Part shown: piece by piece, positions 1-8,411 of the stretch
Numbering within the stretch: the stretch's first letter is position 1
How the letters are laid out: every line of letters begins with the position of its first letter
Assembly: GCF_900603025.1 (NCBI RefSeq)
Contig: NZ_LR026975.1
Coordinates: 1,798,001 to 1,862,000 of the forward strand
Direction: 5' to 3'
DNA: 64,000 nt
Source: Mycolicibacterium hassiacum DSM 44199
GTDB taxonomy: Bacteria; Actinomycetota; Actinomycetes; Mycobacteriales; Mycobacteriaceae
Notes under the pieces: model-generated
Told to the model about the DNA's origin: nothing
Databases searched by the model: none
The model's input: the letters and a program-made list of their open reading frames with translations, nothing else
Position numbers and translations under genes: made by a program

Positions 1-37
1 TCCCAAGTCCCGCAAGCGCACCAAGGTCGGCGCCTGA
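1..37 (+). CDS. uvrA: C-terminal end of a protein, probably UvrA
   Basis: Only the last eleven codons are present, reading PKSRKRTKVGA and then TGA at 35-37. The basic tail alone does not identify the family. The assignment rests on position: in M. tuberculosis uvrA (Rv1638) lies just upstream of the lysX-infC region on the same strand. UvrA is the ATPase that recognises damage in nucleotide excision repair. The gene body lies outside the window, so this is inference from synteny. Confidence 0.45.
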   Translation, partial: PKSRKRTKVGA

Positions 38-64
38 ACCGCGCCGCGGTCGGGTGCGGCTGCG

Positions 65-784
65 CTATCCGTCGATCCAGTCGACGACCTGATCCACCGG
101 GGCGCGGCTGGTCCGAAAGCTGTTGGCGGGATGGCCCGGATCCGGGTACCCGAATGAGATGCCGCACACGATGGTGCGGTCGTCGCCGAGTTCGAGCTCA
201 CGTCGCAGCACACTCGGATACAAACCCAGGGCGGCCTGCGCGACGCTGGCGACCCCGTGTGTGGCCGCGGCGAGCATGAACGCTGTGACGTAGCCGCCGC
301 AGTCCACCGCGCCGTAGGGGCCGAGCGCCTCGTCGGTGTGGACGATCGCCACGTGCGGAGCGCCGAAGAACCGGAAGTTCTCCCGCATCTGCTGCTGCTG
401 GCGCTCGTGATCGCCCCGCTCGATGCCCAGCGCGCTGTAGAGCTGAAACCCGCTCTCCCGGCGCCGATCGCGGTGCACACCCCGGTACTCCCGGGGCCAC
501 GGGATGTCCGGCGTATCGGGATCACGTTGGCACGCCTCGGTGTAGAGCGCCTTGCGCAGCCGCTCGGTGCCCTCACCCCGGGTGATCGCGAGCTGCCAGG
601 GCTGGCTGTTGCACCAGGAGGCGGTCAGCTGGGCCGTCTCCAGGATCGCGTGGATGGTGTCGTCCGGCACCGGTTCAGCGGTGAACGCCCGGCAGCTCCA
701 CCGCGCCGCCATCACTCGCCGCAGCGCCGCCGCGTCGTCGGGCTGCAGGGCGTCGAATCCGATCCGGTCGTGCGACGATGTCAC
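65..784 (-). CDS. Nitroreductase family FMN-dependent oxidoreductase
   Basis: The 239-residue protein has the nitroreductase fold pattern. An N-terminal R-W-S-x-R-x-F segment near residues 28-34 is the usual FMN phosphate contact, and S-W-C-N-S-Q-P-W near 56-63 is typical of the family. A Gly-rich C-terminal part follows. Family members reduce nitro groups or quinones with NAD(P)H; the substrate here is unknown. The GTG start at 784 was chosen because AAGGAG lies 10 nt upstream. An ATG at 847 would add 21 Arg/Ser-rich residues and has no comparable ribosome site. The gene follows the AlkZ-like gene on the same strand, so the two may be cotranscribed. Confidence 0.85.
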   Translation of the reverse strand: MTSSHDRIGFDALQPDDAAALRRVMAARWSCRAFTAEPVPDDTIHAILETAQLTASWCNSQPWQLAITRGEGTERLRKALYTEACQRDPDTPDIPWPREYRGVHRDRRRESGFQLYSALGIERGDHERQQQQMRENFRFFGAPHVAIVHTDEALGPYGAVDCGGYVTAFMLAAATHGVASVAQAALGLYPSVLRRELELGDDRTIVCGISFGYPDPGHPANSFRTSRAPVDQVVDWIDG

Positions 785-877
785 CGTCGAGGAACTCCTT
801 CGCGATCGGGGCGAGTCCGCCGGGCCTGTCCGCGGTCGAGTATCCACGAGCGCCCGCGCCGGCCGGCGACCCGCCGG

Positions 878-2056
878 CTACTGCTTGACCAGCGGGGTGG
901 GGAAGCGGGGCCTGACCCGCACACCGGCCAGCCACTCGGTCAACTCGTCGGCGAGTCGGCGCAACTGCCGTTCGGCGGCGCGCCCGACGTCCTCGAGCAG
1001 TTGCAGTTCGACGCGTCCGTCGTCGCCCTGGCGCCAGCCGCCGACGACACGGCCGTCGCACCAGACCGTCGGGCCGGCATTGCCGGTGCGGTCGAACACC
1101 TGCGACCGATGGCCGCCGAGGTACCAGTCGCGGTCGGCCCAGCCCATGGTGGTGGGATCGAGGGCCGGCAGCAGCGCACACCACGGTTCGACCGCGGGTT
1201 CGGGTTCCAGATCGTCGGGCAGCGCGAAACCTGGTGTGCCGTCGAGATCCACCTCGACCGCCTCGACGTCGCGCAACGCCTCGCGCGCCCAGGTCAGCGT
1301 GGCGCCGAACCACCACTTCAGGTCGGCGGCGGTGGCCGGGCCGAAGGTGCGCAGCCACCGGCGCACCAACTCGGCGCGGGCGCGTTCCGGCGCCAGGCGG
1401 GCCGGAGCGGCGGGTAGCCAGTCGGCCATCGCCGCCCAGCGTGGCCGCGACACCGTCCAGTTGCCGTCGTTCGGTCCCCGCACGATCTCCCCGCGCGCCG
1501 ACAGAGTCGTCAACACTCTTGGCGCCAAAGGGGTTTGACCGCCGTAGTGCTTGCCGGGAGCCGGGTCGTAGCTGCCGGCGAGCTCGGGTAGCGCGTCGCG
1601 CAACTCGGTGGCGCCGGCCGGGCCGTGGGCGCTCAGGTAGGCCAGCACCGCGCGGCCGGCCGCATCCAGCCACGCCTCGCCGTCGGAGCAGACCCCGGCT
1701 TTGCGGGCGTCGGCGATGAGCCTGCGCCGCTCGTTGTCGGCGACCCGGTCGCTGGCGGCGGCCTGCACCGCGGGCAGGTCATCGGCGCCCACGATCCACA
1801 GCGTGCGGCGCATCGCCAGGTGCTTGATCAGCGCCCGCTGCTCGTACAGGGCCCGGTCGAGGTCGGCCACGGTGAAGCCGGGCCGGCGCGCCCACAGCGA
1901 CAGATACGGCGTGGCCGGGTCGGTGGAGTGCAACCCCACCAGACCGCTCACCACCTCGCCGACGGATGCGGCGGGCTCGGCCAGGAAGTGGCGGCGGGCC
2001 AGGCGGGCCCGGCGTTCGGCGACGGTGAACCTGCGAGTCGTGCTGCGTGCGCCCAT
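878..2056 (-). CDS. Winged-helix DNA-binding protein of the AlkZ-like (HTH_42) family
   Basis: The 392-residue protein resembles the winged-helix family that includes the DNA glycosylases AlkZ and YcaQ. Seen in the sequence are an N-terminal basic region (RRARLARRHFL), then G-L-H-S-T-D-P-A-T-P-Y at 41-51 followed by LSLWARR, and a middle segment with MRRTLWIV. In AlkZ the motif after the G-L is Q-x-Q and supplies the catalytic glutamines. Here it reads H-S-T, so excision activity cannot be assumed. ATG at 2056 is used; a GTG two codons upstream (2062) is equally possible. The downstream nitroreductase starts about 94 nt after the stop. Confidence 0.75.
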   Translation of the reverse strand: MGARSTTRRFTVAERRARLARRHFLAEPAASVGEVVSGLVGLHSTDPATPYLSLWARRPGFTVADLDRALYEQRALIKHLAMRRTLWIVGADDLPAVQAAASDRVADNERRRLIADARKAGVCSDGEAWLDAAGRAVLAYLSAHGPAGATELRDALPELAGSYDPAPGKHYGGQTPLAPRVLTTLSARGEIVRGPNDGNWTVSRPRWAAMADWLPAAPARLAPERARAELVRRWLRTFGPATAADLKWWFGATLTWAREALRDVEAVEVDLDGTPGFALPDDLEPEPAVEPWCALLPALDPTTMGWADRDWYLGGHRSQVFDRTGNAGPTVWCDGRVVGGWRQGDDGRVELQLLEDVGRAAERQLRRLADELTEWLAGVRVRPRFPTPLVKQ

Positions 2057-2085
2057 CGACACCGAACCGTACCGGGGCGAAGCGA

Positions 2086-2367
2086 CTACTGATCGGATTC
2101 GGTCCGGCGCATCGACTCGCGGATCTGCGCCAGCCTCTCGGCGGCCGCGCGTTTGCGGGCCTCGTACTGCTCCTCGACCGACCGGCCTTCTGGTGTCTCG
2201 GCGGCCAGTTCGCTCGCCCCGATCGCGGCGCCGTAGCGGGTCTCGATCTTCTCCCGCACCGCCTCGAACGTCGGCACCCCGTCCGGGGTGTACCCGGTCT
2301 CCTCAGGCGTCACCGAGGGCTGCACGGGTCCGGGTTCGGCGGGCACGTCCGCGGTCTCGTCGGGCAT
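2086..2367 (-). CDS. Small conserved mycobacterial protein, function unknown
   Basis: A 93-residue acidic, soluble protein. The N-terminal 30 residues are Pro/Glu-rich and probably disordered. The rest is predicted helical and ends in an Arg/Glu-rich stretch (EARKRAAAERLAQIRESMRR) that could form a coiled coil. It has no signal peptide or membrane segment. It lies 29 nt downstream of lysX on the same strand and so may be its operon partner. Its position matches the small unnamed gene between uvrA and lysX in M. tuberculosis. No function is assigned. Confidence 0.6.
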   Translation of the reverse strand: MPDETADVPAEPGPVQPSVTPEETGYTPDGVPTFEAVREKIETRYGAAIGASELAAETPEGRSVEEQYEARKRAAAERLAQIRESMRRTESDQ

Positions 2368-2396
2368 GACGCCACGGTAGCGCGCGATCGCCGCGG

Positions 2397-5300
2397 TCAG
2401 CGGGGTTTGGCGAGCGGGAACGGCAGGGTTTCGCGGATGCTGCGGCCGGTGATGAGCATGACCACCCGGTCCACGCCCACGCCGAGACCACCCGTCGGCG
2501 GCATGGCGTACTCCAGCGCCTGCAGGAAGTCCTCATCGAGCTCCATCGCCTCCGGATCGCCGCCGGCGGCCAGCAGCGACTGCTCCTGCAGACGGCGGCG
2601 CTGTTCGACCGGATCGGTCAACTCGGTGTAGGAAGTGCCCAACTCCACCCCCCAGGCCACCAGATCCCAGCGTTCGGCCACGCCCGGGATGCTGCGGTGC
2701 GGACGGGTCAGCGGCGACACCGACGTCGGGAAGTCCTTATAGAACGTGGGTTCGGTGGTGCGGTCCTCCACCAGCCGTTCGTAGAGTTCCAGCACCACCG
2801 CACCGGCATCCCAGTGCGTCAGGTACGGCACCCCGGCCGCATCGCAGAGCCGGTGCAGCGTCGCCAGATCGGTGTCCGGGCCGATCTGTTCGCCCAGCGC
2901 CTCCGAGACGGCCTCGTGCACGGTCTTGACCCGCCATTCGCCGGATATGTCCACCGGTTCGAGCGTGCCGTCCGCACGGGGGCGCATGAACACCTGCTCG
3001 CCGTTGGCGGCCTCGGCGGCGTTCTGGATCAGCTCGCGGCAGCCGTCGATCCACACGTTGTAGTCGGCGTGCGCCTGATACGCCTCGAGCAGGGTGAACT
3101 CGGGATTGTGGCTGTAGTCCACCCCCTCGTTGCGGAACGCCCGGCCGAGTTCGAAGATCCGCTCGACGCCGCCGACGCACAGCCGTTTGAGGTACAGCTC
3201 CGGCGCGATGCGCAGATACAGGTCGAGGTTGTAGGCGTTGATGTGGGTGATGAACGGCCGGGCGTTGGCGCCGCCGTGGATCTGCTGCAGGATCGGGGTC
3301 TCGACCTCCACGAAACCCTTGGCGTACAACGTGTCCCGGATGGCGCGCAGCGCATTGCCGCGGGCCCGGATGAGATCACGGGCGTCGGTGTTGACGGCCA
3401 GATCGACATAGCGGGCGCGCACGCGCGCCTCCTGGTCGGCCAGCCCCTTCCACTTGTCCGGCAGCGGGCGCAGACACTTGCCGATCAGCCGCCAGCCGGT
3501 CACCAGCACCGAGCGCACACCCTTGCGGCTGTAGCCCATGGTTCCGGTGGCCTCGATCAGGTCACCGAGGTCGATCGCGTGGGTGAACGCGGCGGTGTCG
3601 TCCCCGCTGAGGTTGGCGTTGTCCAGCAGCAGTTGAACATCACCGGACCAGTCGCGCAGCTCGGCGAAGATCACCCCGCCGTAGTCTCGGATGCGCAACA
3701 CCCGCCCGGCCACGCTGACCTCGGTACCGTCGGCGGCCGCGATCGCCTCGGCAATTGTGTGGCTGGGCTGCCGGCCCACCGGGTAAGGATCGATTCCCTT
3801 GTCCTGCAGGGCTTTCAGCTTGGCCATCCGCACCCGGACCTGTTCGGGCAGCCGCGGCCCGCTCTCTTCGTCTTCGATCTCCACCGGCGGCTCGGCGACG
3901 GTGTACCCGGCACCGGTCCGATCGCCGGCGCTGTGCCGTTCGATGCGCAGCCGGTCCCGCGAGAACGGCAGCACCAGGAAGCCTTCGGCGATCACCGAGG
4001 CGACGCCGACCCGGGGGATCAGCCGGGCGTCGGTGTAGCAGGCGTAGCGGGGCACCCATTCGGGCTGGTACTTCATGTTCGAGCGGTACAGCGTCTCCAG
4101 CTGCCACCAGCGGGAGAAGAACACCAGCACCCGCCGCCACAGCCGGGCCACCGGACCGGCGCCGAGCTGGGAGCCCTGTTCGAACGCCGACCGGAACATC
4201 GCGAAGTTGAGCGAGATCCGGGTGAGGCCCAGATCCTCGGCCTGCGCGCACAGTTCGCTGACCATCAACTCGACGGTGCCGTTGGGCGCGTCGGGGGAGC
4301 GGCGCATCAGATCGAGCGAGACCCCGCTGGTGCCCCACGGCACCAGCGACAGCATCGCCACCACCCGCTCGCCGCCCGAGTCCTGGGCCTGCACGGCCTC
4401 CACCAGCAGGCAGTCGCCGTCGGCGGGATCGCCCAGCCGTCCCAGCGCCATCGAGAAGCCGCGTTCGGTCTCGGTGTCGCGCCAGGCTTCGGCCCGCGCC
4501 ACCACCTCGGCCAGCTCGGCAGCGGAGAGCATGTGGTGGCGGCGGATGCGCACCGACACCCCGCTGCGGCGGGCGCGGGTCACCGCCTGGCGCACCGGCC
4601 GCATGTCCGGTCCGGACAGCCGGAAGCGGTCGGGGTGCAGGACGGCCTCGTCGCCGAGCTGCAGCGCGTCCAGGCCGGCGTCACGGTAGGCCTGGGCGCC
4701 GGCGGCGCTGGCCCCCATCACGCCGGGGGCCCAGCCGTAGCTGCGGCACAGGGCCAGCCACGCGTCGATGGCCTGCGGCCAGGCCTTCGGGTCGCCGATC
4801 GGGTCGCCGCTGGCCAGGCACACGCCGACCTCGACGCGGTAGGTGACCGCGGCGCGGCGGTTCGGCGCGAACACCGCGGCCTTGTCGCGGCGGGTCGCGA
4901 AGTAGCCCAGCGAGTCGTTGGTGCCGAACTGGGCCAGCAGGGCGCGGATGGCGGCCTCGTCGTCGGCGGAGAGCCGGTTCTCGGCTCGCTGGGACGCGAA
5001 CAGCACGATGGCGGCGGCGATCAGCGCCAACGCGCCGAACAGCCCGAGCAGCGCGTTGACGATGACGTGCGGGTGGCCGGAGAACACGTCGGCGTCCGCA
5101 CCGGTGAAGGCTCCGACCCGGTTCAGCGCGTACCAGAACCGGTCGTCGCGGGCGAGCGAACCGGGGAACAGCTCCAGCAGGCCCCAGCCCGCCAGGGTGC
5201 CCACCACCAGCCCGGCCACCAGCACCGCGGCGGCCTTGACCGGGGCGCCCCGGCGCATCCGCGCCGGGAACTGGCGGTAGGCCAGCAGGAGGAAGACGAT

Positions 5301-5711
5301 TGCGGCGAGGTGGACGCCCAGCCCGATGAGCTCGCCGGTCTGCTCGGCGAGGGATTCGTCACCGGTGACCAGGGCGGCGATGTTGAAGCCCGCGGCGCCG
5401 ATGACGTACAGCAGCAGCACCCACCAGGCGATGCGCTTGCGGGCGGCCAGCGAGCCGGCCAACAGGGCCAGCACGAACGCCCAGGCGAAGCTGGTGTCGG
5501 GAAAGTTGAAGATGTAGTCGTTGATGAACTCGCGCGGCACCCGGATCAGCGACCGCACCGCCGGGGAGACGCTGGCGATCAGCGACAGCGTGGCGATGAT
5601 GCCGACGGTCCACGCGGCGGCGGTGGATACCCAGCCGTAGCGGTCCCGCGCGGGCGCGGTGGTCACTGGTTGTCGGCCGGATCGAGTCCCGGATTGGGTG
5701 GGCACGGTCAC
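2397..5711 (-). CDS. lysX: Bifunctional membrane lysyltransferase/lysyl-tRNA synthetase LysX
   Basis: The 1104-residue protein fuses two activities. The N-terminal ~230 residues hold several hydrophobic segments. Residues ~250-580 form an MprF-type aminoacyl transferase domain. From ~640 there is an OB-fold and a class II LysRS core with motif 2 ([13 protein letters not shown]) and motif 3 ([11 protein letters not shown]). The synthetase half charges tRNA-Lys and the MprF half moves lysine to phosphatidylglycerol. In M. tuberculosis LysX makes lysyl-phosphatidylglycerol and gives resistance to cationic peptides. Length is close to that of the M. tuberculosis protein (about 1170). The start is a GTG 6 nt after a TATTCT box, which suggests a leaderless message. 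Confidence 0.95.
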   Translation of the reverse strand: MTVPTQSGTRSGRQPVTTAPARDRYGWVSTAAAWTVGIIATLSLIASVSPAVRSLIRVPREFINDYIFNFPDTSFAWAFVLALLAGSLAARKRIAWWVLLLYVIGAAGFNIAALVTGDESLAEQTGELIGLGVHLAAIVFLLLAYRQFPARMRRGAPVKAAAVLVAGLVVGTLAGWGLLELFPGSLARDDRFWYALNRVGAFTGADADVFSGHPHVIVNALLGLFGALALIAAAIVLFASQRAENRLSADDEAAIRALLAQFGTNDSLGYFATRRDKAAVFAPNRRAAVTYRVEVGVCLASGDPIGDPKAWPQAIDAWLALCRSYGWAPGVMGASAAGAQAYRDAGLDALQLGDEAVLHPDRFRLSGPDMRPVRQAVTRARRSGVSVRIRRHHMLSAAELAEVVARAEAWRDTETERGFSMALGRLGDPADGDCLLVEAVQAQDSGGERVVAMLSLVPWGTSGVSLDLMRRSPDAPNGTVELMVSELCAQAEDLGLTRISLNFAMFRSAFEQGSQLGAGPVARLWRRVLVFFSRWWQLETLYRSNMKYQPEWVPRYACYTDARLIPRVGVASVIAEGFLVLPFSRDRLRIERHSAGDRTGAGYTVAEPPVEIEDEESGPRLPEQVRVRMAKLKALQDKGIDPYPVGRQPSHTIAEAIAAADGTEVSVAGRVLRIRDYGGVIFAELRDWSGDVQLLLDNANLSGDDTAAFTHAIDLGDLIEATGTMGYSRKGVRSVLVTGWRLIGKCLRPLPDKWKGLADQEARVRARYVDLAVNTDARDLIRARGNALRAIRDTLYAKGFVEVETPILQQIHGGANARPFITHINAYNLDLYLRIAPELYLKRLCVGGVERIFELGRAFRNEGVDYSHNPEFTLLEAYQAHADYNVWIDGCRELIQNAAEAANGEQVFMRPRADGTLEPVDISGEWRVKTVHEAVSEALGEQIGPDTDLATLHRLCDAAGVPYLTHWDAGAVVLELYERLVEDRTTEPTFYKDFPTSVSPLTRPHRSIPGVAERWDLVAWGVELGTSYTELTDPVEQRRRLQEQSLLAAGGDPEAMELDEDFLQALEYAMPPTGGLGVGVDRVVMLITGRSIRETLPFPLAKPR

Positions 5712-5717
5712 GCCGCG

Positions 5718-5723
5718 AGAATA
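5718..5723 (-). promoter_or_regulatory. Predicted -10 box of leaderless lysX promoter
   Basis: On the minus strand TATTCT is followed by six bases (cgcggc) and then the GTG of lysX. A TANNNT box 6-7 nt before a start codon is the usual sign of leaderless transcription in mycobacteria. No Shine-Dalgarno sequence precedes the GTG. The call is by pattern only. Confidence 0.5.
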
Positions 5724-5799
5724 TTCGCTCGTCGGGTTTGCTACGGCTCAAGTGCGGCGGCGACGCGCCGTGAGCCGGCCCATATCCGGATGGGCCGGC

Positions 5800-6135
5800 T
5801 CAGCGCACCGGGCCGGTGAACCGCTCGCCGGGCCCCTGGCCGGGCTCGTCGGGGAAGGCGCTGGCCTCCCGGAACGCCAACTGCAGGCTCTTCAGCCCGT
5901 CGCGCAGCGGCCGGGCGTGCGGTCCGAGGTACTCGGCGGAGGCCTTGACCAGGCCTGCGAGGGCGGTAATCAGCCGTCGCGCCTCGTCGAGATCGCGGTG
6001 CGGGCTCTCGTCCGGGTTCTCGTCGGCCAGGCCCAGTTTCTCCGCGGCGGCGCTCATCAGCATCACCGCGGCCCGGGTGATCACCTCGACCGCGGGAATG
6101 TCGGCCAGCTCGCGGATGTTCTGGTTATCGGTCAT
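5800..6135 (-). CDS. DUF1844 domain protein
   Basis: A 111-residue soluble protein. The core (ELADIPAVEVITRAAVMLMSAAAEKLGL, then LDEARRLITALAGLVKASAEYLG) matches the helical DUF1844 family. This family is usually found next to infC in actinobacteria, as it is here. Function is unknown. The C-terminal 20 residues are Pro/Gly-rich and probably flexible. The gene is transcribed away from infC, and its ATG at 6135 is only 7 nt from the predicted infC -10 box, so the two genes share a compact divergent promoter region. Confidence 0.8.
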   Translation of the reverse strand: MTDNQNIRELADIPAVEVITRAAVMLMSAAAEKLGLADENPDESPHRDLDEARRLITALAGLVKASAEYLGPHARPLRDGLKSLQLAFREASAFPDEPGQGPGERFTGPVR

Positions 6136-6141
6136 GCCTGC

Positions 6142-6147
6142 TAGACT
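6142..6147 (+). promoter_or_regulatory. Predicted -10 box for the infC-rpmI-rplT operon
   Basis: TAGACT lies in the short gap between the DUF1844 start codon and the infC leader. A start point about 7 nt downstream (near 6154) would give a leader of roughly 195 nt before infC. No convincing -35 hexamer is visible. Confidence 0.45.
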
Positions 6148-6186
6148 GGCATGCGCGACCGTCTCTGTTTACGTCAGGGACAGCAA

Positions 6187-6321
6187 GTGGAGTCCCACTC
6201 CCACCGCTGGCCGAGCAGGCTCAGTGGTCCGTGCAGCTATCCTCGCGGATGGCTGTTCTGGTCGGTTTTGGGCCCTGCTGTCGGCAGGGCCTTTCTGTTG
6301 GTGGTGTGGGCTCCGCAGTAA
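6187..6321 (+). CDS. Candidate leader peptide ORF upstream of infC
   Basis: A 44-codon ORF runs from GTG (6187) to TAA (6319-6321). AGGGA at 6176-6180 lies 6 nt upstream as a possible ribosome site. The predicted peptide is Trp- and hydrophobic-rich toward its end (LFWSVLGPAV, then FLLVVWAPQ). The terminator-like hairpin at 6271-6291 lies wholly inside it, so a translating ribosome would unfold that hairpin. This makes it a candidate for translation-coupled control of infC-rpmI-rplT. An open frame of this length is not rare at this GC content, so coding is uncertain. Confidence 0.3.
   Translation: MESHSHRWPSRLSGPCSYPRGWLFWSVLGPAVGRAFLLVVWAPQ
6271..6296 (+). terminator. Terminator-like hairpin in the infC leader (candidate attenuator)
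   Basis: GGCCCTGC (6271-6278) pairs perfectly with GCAGGGCC (6284-6291) around a 5-nt loop and is followed by TTTCT. This is a textbook intrinsic terminator shape, placed about 60 nt before infC inside the leader. It therefore probably works as an attenuator for infC-rpmI-rplT, whose leaders are regulated in many bacteria. Confidence 0.65.
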
Positions 6322-6349
6322 CGAGTGAGGACAGAACATAGGAGGTCCC

Positions 6350-6934
<585 letters not shown>

Positions 6935-6957
6935 ACACGAAGAGAAACCGAGGACAT

Positions 6958-7152
6958 ATGCCCAAGGCCAAGACCCACAGCGGCGCTTCGAAGCGGTTCC
7001 GGCGCACCGGGACCGGCAAGATCGTGCGCCAGAAGGCCAATCGTCGCCACCTGTTCGAGCACAAGCCCAGCACCAGGACTCGGCGCCTGGAGGGACGCAC
7101 CGGTGTGTCGGCCAACGACACCCGCCGCGTCACCAAGATGCTGAACGGCTGA
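6958..7152 (+). CDS. rpmI: Ribosomal protein bL35
   Basis: A 64-residue, very basic protein with the L35 pattern ([20 protein letters not shown] near the N-terminus, then [13 protein letters not shown]). It is a component of the 50S subunit. The start ATG follows GAGGA. It lies 23 nt after infC and 31 nt before rplT, which is the standard IF3-L35-L20 operon. Confidence 0.97.
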   Translation: MPKAKTHSGASKRFRRTGTGKIVRQKANRRHLFEHKPSTRTRRLEGRTGVSANDTRRVTKMLNG

Positions 7153-7183
7153 GCCCGCCCCGAACGAGAGAAGGACCAGATAA

Positions 7184-7576
7184 ATGGCACGCGTCAAGCG
7201 CGCAGTCAACGCACAGAAGAAGCGCCGCACGATCCTCAAGGCCTCGAAGGGCTACCGGGGCCAGCGGTCGCGGCTGTACCGCAAGGCCAAGGAGCAGCAG
7301 CTCCGGTCGCTCAACTACGCCTACCGCGACCGGCGGGCCCGCAAGGGTGACTTCCGCAAACTGTGGATCTCGCGGATCAACGCCGCCGCCCGGGCCAACG
7401 ACATCACTTACAACCGGCTGATCCAGGGCCTCAAGGCCGCCGGCGTCGAGGTCGACCGTAAGAACCTCGCCGAGATCGCGGTCACCGACCCGGCCGCGTT
7501 CACCGCGCTGGTGGAGGTCGCCAAGGGCGGCCTGCCCGCCGATGTCAACGCCCCGACCGCGGGCGAGGCCGCCTGA
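7184..7576 (+). CDS. rplT: Ribosomal protein bL20
   Basis: A 130-residue basic protein. The N-terminal extension ([19 protein letters not shown], then [16 protein letters not shown]) is the rRNA-binding arm of L20, and the globular C-terminal domain follows ([29 protein letters not shown]). L20 is essential for early 50S assembly. In several bacteria it represses its own operon through the leader RNA; whether that holds here cannot be told. The last residues (PTAGEAA) are a short actinobacterial extension. AGAAGGA lies before the ATG. Confidence 0.97.
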   Translation: MARVKRAVNAQKKRRTILKASKGYRGQRSRLYRKAKEQQLRSLNYAYRDRRARKGDFRKLWISRINAAARANDITYNRLIQGLKAAGVEVDRKNLAEIAVTDPAAFTALVEVAKGGLPADVNAPTAGEAA

Positions 7577-7599
7577 CGCTCACCGAGCGCTCCGCCCGA

Positions 7600-8364
7600 G
7601 TGGCGGCAGCGGTCAAACTTCATCGCACCGTCGGACGACGCCGCGCCGCACGCTTTCTCGCCGAGGGCCCCAACCTCGTCGAGGCAGCGTTGCGGCGCGG
7701 TCTCGTGTGTGAGGTGTTCGTCACCGCAGCGGCCCGGGAGCGGTTCGCCGCGCTGCTGAACGGGGTCGAGGCGCCGGTGTTCGAGGTGACCGAGCGGGCG
7801 GCCAGGGCGCTGTCCGACACCGTCACCCCGGTGGGGCTGGTGGCGGTGTGCCGCATGCCGCAGCACGGTCTCGACGACGTGCTGGCCACCGGCCCGCGCC
7901 TGGTCGCGGTTGCGGTGGAGATCTCCGAGCCCGGCAACGCCGGCACCCTGATCCGCACCGCCGACGCGATGGGCGCGGGCGCGGTGGTGCTGGCCGGTCA
8001 CTGCGTCGACCCCTACAACGGCAAGTGCCTGCGCGCCTCGGCCGGCAGCATCTTCTCGGTGCCCGTGGTGAGTGAACCCGACGCGGCCGGGGCGGTGCGT
8101 AGGCTGCTCGCGGCCGGGCTGGCCGTGGTTGCCACCGTCGTCGACGGCGATGTCGCGCTGGACGATCCGGAGTTGCAGGACACGCTGCGTGGGCCCACCG
8201 CGTGGCTGTTCGGTCCGGAGGCGCACGGGCTGTCGCCCGAGCTCACCGGACTGGCCACCCACCGGGTGCGCATCCCGATGGCGGGCAGCGCCGAAAGCCT
8301 GAATGTGGCTGCGGCGGCGGCGATCTGCCTGTACCAGAGCGCCGCCGCGCACCGCCGCGGCTGA
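7600..8364 (+). CDS. tsnR: SpoU/TrmH-family 2'-O-ribose rRNA methyltransferase
   Basis: A SAM-dependent RNA 2'-O-methyltransferase of the SPOUT class. Motif 1 is GNAGTLIRTADAMGAGAVVL, motif 2 is LFGPEAHGL and motif 3 is IPMAGSAESLNVAAAAAI, which together form the trefoil knot that binds SAM. Position matches tsnR (Rv1644) of M. tuberculosis. The rRNA target is not known from sequence. The start is uncertain: GTG at 7600 is annotated, but the frame stays open upstream and reads LTLTERSAR, which looks like family N-terminus. Only CTG (7573) or ACG (7576), both overlapping the rplT stop, are available there. The stop codon lies in a 27-bp duplication. Confidence 0.88.
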   Translation: MAAAVKLHRTVGRRRAARFLAEGPNLVEAALRRGLVCEVFVTAAARERFAALLNGVEAPVFEVTERAARALSDTVTPVGLVAVCRMPQHGLDDVLATGPRLVAVAVEISEPGNAGTLIRTADAMGAGAVVLAGHCVDPYNGKCLRASAGSIFSVPVVSEPDAAGAVRRLLAAGLAVVATVVDGDVALDDPELQDTLRGPTAWLFGPEAHGLSPELTGLATHRVRIPMAGSAESLNVAAAAAICLYQSAAAHRRG

Positions 8365-8407
8365 GCGGCGATCGAACCCAGCCGCGGCTGAGCGGCGATC
8401 GAACCCA
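8354..8407. repeat. Tandem 27-bp direct repeat across the tsnR stop codon
   Basis: Two perfect 27-bp copies (8354-8380 and 8381-8407) lie end to end, beginning gccgcggctgagcggcgatc. The first contains the tsnR stop codon. Each copy can pair GCGGCTG with the following CAGCCGC, so the array may act as a terminator between the convergent tsnR and acyl-CoA dehydrogenase genes. The duplication looks recent because the copies are identical. Confidence 0.9.
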
Positions 8408-8411
8408 GCCG

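Noticed and set aside
2697..5819. Very long plus-strand open frame opposite lysX
   Set aside because: It is the antisense shadow of lysX, rich in His, Arg and Gly with no domain pattern; such frames are common opposite high-GC genes.
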